From Nymphaea colorata (Eukaryota > Streptophyta > Magnoliopsida > Nymphaeales > Nymphaeaceae): a DNA stretch of 64,000 bases. Each line of letters starts with the position of its first letter. Position 1 is the stretch's first letter. The stretch covers positions 23,538,412 to 23,602,411 of the forward strand of contig NC_045139.1 in NCBI RefSeq assembly GCF_008831285.2, written 5' to 3'. The position numbers were made by a program, and so were the translations under genes. Shown in pieces: positions 60,091 to 64,000 of the stretch. Below the pieces are notes generated by a model. The model searched no databases, was not told the DNA's origin, and saw only the letters and a list, made by a program, of their open reading frames with translations.

Positions 60091-63000
60091 GCCACCAAGC
60101 ATGCTATAAATGAACCAGGTACTTATGGTTTGTTATCTTGTTTAGATGAAAAGTTATGGATAGTATATTTTGGTGCTTCCGATAATATGACTGCCTCCAA
60201 AATTTTTTTAACTGATCTCCAAGAAAGTTCTGGTGCTAAACCTGTTACTATTGCTAATGGGGGAAAAGTAAATGTTATCGGCAAAGGGGAAGTAAAATTT
60301 TTTGACACCAAGAAATCGACTAATGCTCTATATATACCAGACCTGCATCAAACCTTATGTCAATCAATAAAATTACGAAGGCTTATAACTGCAATGTGGT
60401 CTTCTCTCCTTCCAAGGTTGTGTTTTAGGATCGGACCACGGGGGAGATGATTGGTGAAGGGGTCGAGTTCCGAGGACTCTACTACTTAAATAGCAGAAAT
60501 AAGACGCTTGTAGCCGGTGTTAAGAATGAAGAAGGAGCAAGATGGCATTCACGTTTGGGGCACCCTTCTAGCTATGTGCTAAGAATTTTGAAACCCCACA
60601 TCAACCATGATGGAGAGTCATGTGATGTATGTCGATATGCTAAGTTAACGCGTCTGCCCTTTTTGGCATCTGAAAGTAGTTCTAAATTTAATTTTCAGTT
60701 AGTTCATTCCGATGTTTGGGGGCCAGCTCCGCTTGACTCTTATAATGGATTTAAATATTATCTGTCTTTCATTGATGATTACTCCAAAGTAAGTTGGATA
60801 TATCTCCTAAAAACCAAGGATGAGGTGGTTACCAAGTTCAAAAATTTCTGTAGCATGGTTGAAAATCAGTTTGGAACAAAAATTAAAACTCTTCGCACAG
60901 ACAATGGAACTGAATATGTAAATCACTCTTTTCAAACGTTTCTCACTCAAACTGGAATTCAGCATCAAACCACATGCCGAGAAACGCCCCAACAAAATGG
61001 GGTTGCAGAGAGGAGAAATTGACATCTCCTAGAGGTAACCCGTGCATTACTTTTTCAAAACCATGTACCAGAAAAATATTGGAGTGAAGCCATCCCAACA
61101 GCAAACTACATCATGAATAGGTTACCAAGACATAACCTTGGAGATAAGTCCCCCATTGAGATGTTGAAGGATTATAAATATACTATAGAGCATTTTAGAA
61201 ATTTTGGATGTATTGTCTATGTGTGGAAGTCTCCCAAGCACCGAAATAAACTTCAAGCACGTGCTTTTAAATGCATATTTATGGGATATTCTCCAACAAA
61301 AAAGGGCTATCGTTGCTTTGATCCACTAACAAATAAGATGTATGTTTCTCGTGATGTTAGCTTTGATGAGTCGCAGGCCTATTTTAAGAATCGCCTTCAA
61401 GAGAAGGAGGAGAAACTGCAACATCAATCATCAACCTTGCCATTGCCTAACATTATGCCCTTCCTTGGTGAAAATAACTTTTGCAAGGAAGGCCTTATGC
61501 AGCCCAGAGAAGATAATGCTACTGTTACAGAGCAGCAAAATGAGAGCTCGGTATCCCAAGAAACTACTATATCTCTTCGAAGGTCAGAAAGAAATCGACA
61601 ACCACCCACTCGGTTGAATGATTATGTCATGCATAGTGTTGTGAAATATCCCATTGAATCTTACATGAAATATACAAACTTCTCACAAGATCAGGTGGCT
61701 TTTTTTATGAAAATTGATGAGGCCGTTGAGCCTGAAACTTTTGACCAGGCATATCATGATCCGAAGTGGAAAGCAGCAATACACGAAGAATTAAGTGCTT
61801 TGGTGAAAAATCAAACTTGGGAACTCGTGTCTCTTCCTCCACAAAAACGGGCAGTAAGTTGTAAATGGGTCTTCAAGCAAAAATTCAGAAGTGACGGAAC
61901 CTTGGAGAGATACAAAGCTCGTCTTGTCGCTCGAGGCTTCTCTCAGACTGAGGGAATTGATTACACAGAGACTTTTGCATCTGTTGTAAAGATGACAACC
62001 CTTCGCACCTTAAATATCTCTTGCTTGCAATTTAAACTGGGATATGTCTCAACTTGACGTTAAGAATGCTTTCTTACAAGGTGATCTACAGGAAGAAGTA
62101 TATATGAAAATTCCTCAAGGTCTATCTCATAATGGACAGAAAAATCTTGTCTGCAGACTAAAGAAGTCCATCTATGGACTCAAGCAGTCTCCACGGGCGT
62201 GGTATTCAAAGCTCAATTCAGCCTTAATTGAAATTGGGTATCAAATGAGTATTTCAGATAATTCCCTATTTATTTACCATTTACCGTAGAAAGAATATAA
62301 CCATCTTAGTTCTTGTCTATGTAGATGACATTGTCATTACAGGGAATTCAAAAGATTTGGTGAAAAGAACAAAAGAACACCTTCATCGAAAATTTGAGAT
62401 CAAAGTTCTCGGAAGATTAAAGTACTTCCTCGGAATTGAAGTCAGTCATTCGAAGAAAGGTATATTTCTAAATCAGCGAAAATATGTCCTGGATATATTG
62501 AAGGAGACCAGCAAACTCGCAGTTAAACCGGCAGTGATGCCTATAGAAGTTAACCATAAGCTTGACATGGTTGGTGACAAAGATCCCATTGAAGATATAC
62601 AACAATACCAGAGAACTGTCGGGAAATTAATATACTTGACAGTTACCAGACCATATATTACTTATGTTGTAAGTGAGGTCAGTAGATATATGCATGCTCC
62701 TCAACGTGCTCATTTACATGCCGTCGACAGAATTTTAAGATATTTGAAGGGCACTCCTGGTCATGGGATATGGATGAAAAGGAATCAAGTACCATAATTG
62801 AAGGTTTTTCATATGCCGATTGGGCTGGTAGTGCCTCAGATAGAAGGTCAACTACCGGATTCTGTGTCACCATTGGTGGAAACTTAATTTTCTGGAGAAG
62901 TAAGAAACAAAAGGTGGTTTCAAGATCTAGTGCTGAAGTTGAATATAGAGCCACGGCAAATACCGCTTGCGAACTTACATGGCTTAAGGCTCTACTAAAA

Positions 63001-63291
63001 GAGATGGGATTCAATCAGAATTTTTCCATGAAACTATATTGCAATAATCAAGCGGCAATATATATAGCAGCCAATTCAGTGTTTCATGAGCGCACAAAAC
63101 ACATTAAAATCGACTGCCACTTCATATGGGAAAAGGTTCAAAGAGAAGAAATTAGTACTCCACATGTCAAAAGCAAAGACCAACATGCTGACATCTTCAC
63201 TAAAGCAACCACACAAGAAAGGCTAAATGAGACTATGATCAAGTTGGGAATAGTTGACGTTCACTCTTCCCAACTTGAGGGGGAGTGTTGA
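60091..63291 (+). pseudogene. Element E protease-integrase-RT-RNase H
   Basis: The protease site reads WIVYFGASDNMT, where the family has IVDSGASxHMT, so the catalytic Asp is Tyr. Integrase has the zinc domain (WHSRLGHPS, CDVCRYAK) and DDE residues (SDVWGP, RTDNGTEY, QNGVAERRN) but TGA at 61019-61021. RT carries SCKWVFKQKF, a frameshift near 62000, [22 protein letters not shown], a TAG/frameshift near 62287 and VYVDDIVITG. Another frameshift near 62790 leads to RNase H (YADWAGSASDRRST, YCNNQAAIYIA, FHERTKHIKIDCHFI), ending EGEC and TGA at 63289-63291. Confidence 0.92.
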
Positions 63292-63651
63292 GCTGGATAT
63301 ACACAAGGAGGATCTTCTTACCGTTAAGATACATCCAGCTATACTAGATCAGCCATATCAGTTGCTGAAGATAGCTCTTGCTGAAAATGGGTCGTTCCTG
63401 CCTTATCTCTTTCTGTTACCATATTTTTGGTCTTTATCTCCTCTCCTCCTTTTTCGTGCATCTCTGTTCTTACGCACAATAAGAAACAGAAAAAGAGTAT
63501 ATATGCTCCTTATGAGAATGTAAAACTGTGTGAGAGAAATATGAACTGAAGATCCTCCCTTTTCTCGTGGACGTAGGCATATTGTTGCCGAACCACACGT
63601 ATGTGTTGTGTGCCTCTTTAATATCTCCCTCTTCTCCTTTGTTTATCTTCA
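63286..63651 (+). repeat. 3' LTR of element E
   Basis: 366 bp. Its first six bases, TGTTGA, also encode the last Cys and the stop of the element's pol frame. GAAAG follows. Confidence 0.95.
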
Positions 63652-63656
63652 GAAAG

Positions 63657-64000
63657 AATAAATTACAAATTTGTAGCACAAGTTTGAAAAGCAATTTTAC
63701 TTGTCCAACATTGTGAACCATCTATGATGTTGATTAAATAATTCATGCATCGATTTATACAGCCTCATGTAAGTATACAATGTTGGCTCTAATACCAACA
63801 TTACCACATCCCAATTTTTTATCAATTTTTTATGCACAAAAATACGAACTTTCGGCGATGTGACATAATTAAAAACACTTATGCAAGTCACTCAAAATTT
63901 GGACTATACTGGCCGTTCGCTTTTATCATAAATAAAACATATGTGCAGACTCTTCAATATAAAGTATACACTAAGGCTCTATTTACATTTTCTTTGTGCA
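63657..64000. other. Right flank with PBS-like remnant
   Basis: AT-rich. GGCTCTAATACCA at 63785-63797 is one base from the tRNA-Met primer site on the minus strand, followed by AACATTACCACATCCC, wording often seen at plant LTR ends. A truncated element may continue past the window. No gene was recognised. Confidence 0.4.

Larger units (their letters stand above)
58690..63651 (+). mobile_element. Copia element E, full length
   Basis: 4.96 kb. LTRs 58690-59054 (365 bp) and 63286-63651 (366 bp), TGTTGAGC...CTTCA, with about nine substitutions and two small indels by eye (roughly 97%). Target duplication GAAAG at 58685-58689 and 63652-63656. PBS TGGTATCAGAGACACAGG starts at 59055, GAGGGGGAG precedes the 3' LTR. 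It is a different family from A, B and D by LTR and gag. The polyprotein has several stops, frameshifts and a mutated protease site, so the copy is dead. Confidence 0.96.

Overview
The window is nuclear DNA of a flowering plant. It holds two spliced plant genes (a GH1 beta-glucosidase and a GH3 auxin amido synthetase), plant-type Ty1/Copia retrotransposons primed by initiator tRNA-Met, a CACTA-type MITE, many (TA)n tracts and AT-rich intergenic DNA. The species cannot be named from sequence alone. There is no operon, CRISPR, rRNA or tRNA signal.

Layout. (1) 850-24521, + strand: ten exons of a beta-glucosidase resembling Arabidopsis BGLU42; the N-terminal exons lie before the window. All nine introns have GT-AG ends and the reading frame is open across every junction. 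Intron 3 of the visible part (12.6 kb) holds Copia element A (1477-11811, minus), into which a related element B (2816-7935, minus) has inserted. Intron 8 (5.2 kb) holds a 5'-truncated Copia C (about 20115-22747, plus). (2) 25384-29884: Copia D, a deleted copy lacking gag and the RT core. (3) 29890-50040: gene-poor DNA with diverged repeats, (TA)n tracts and an old Copia remnant F (about 38115-40240). (4) 50040-53757: a GC-rich promoter-like block with paired G-boxes, a short split ORF of unknown function, then a complete four-exon GH3 gene (613 aa). (5) 54167-54985: a Copia LTR fragment beside a 302-bp CACTA MITE. (6) 58690-63651: Copia E, a full-length but broken element.

The two host genes look intact in the window and there is no sign that they work together. 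Every Copia copy carries stops, frameshifts or deletions in its polyprotein, so none looks autonomous, although LTR pairs of A and B are still about 98-99% identical.

I found no convincing new biological system. The points most worth checking are: the shared architecture in which the pol stop codon is formed by the first six LTR bases; an array of four GGGGGAGGC/GCCTCCCCC hairpins in the beta-glucosidase intron; conserved palindromes in the A/B LTRs; the split ORF with G-box cluster upstream of GH3; and the deleted element D with unequal LTRs.
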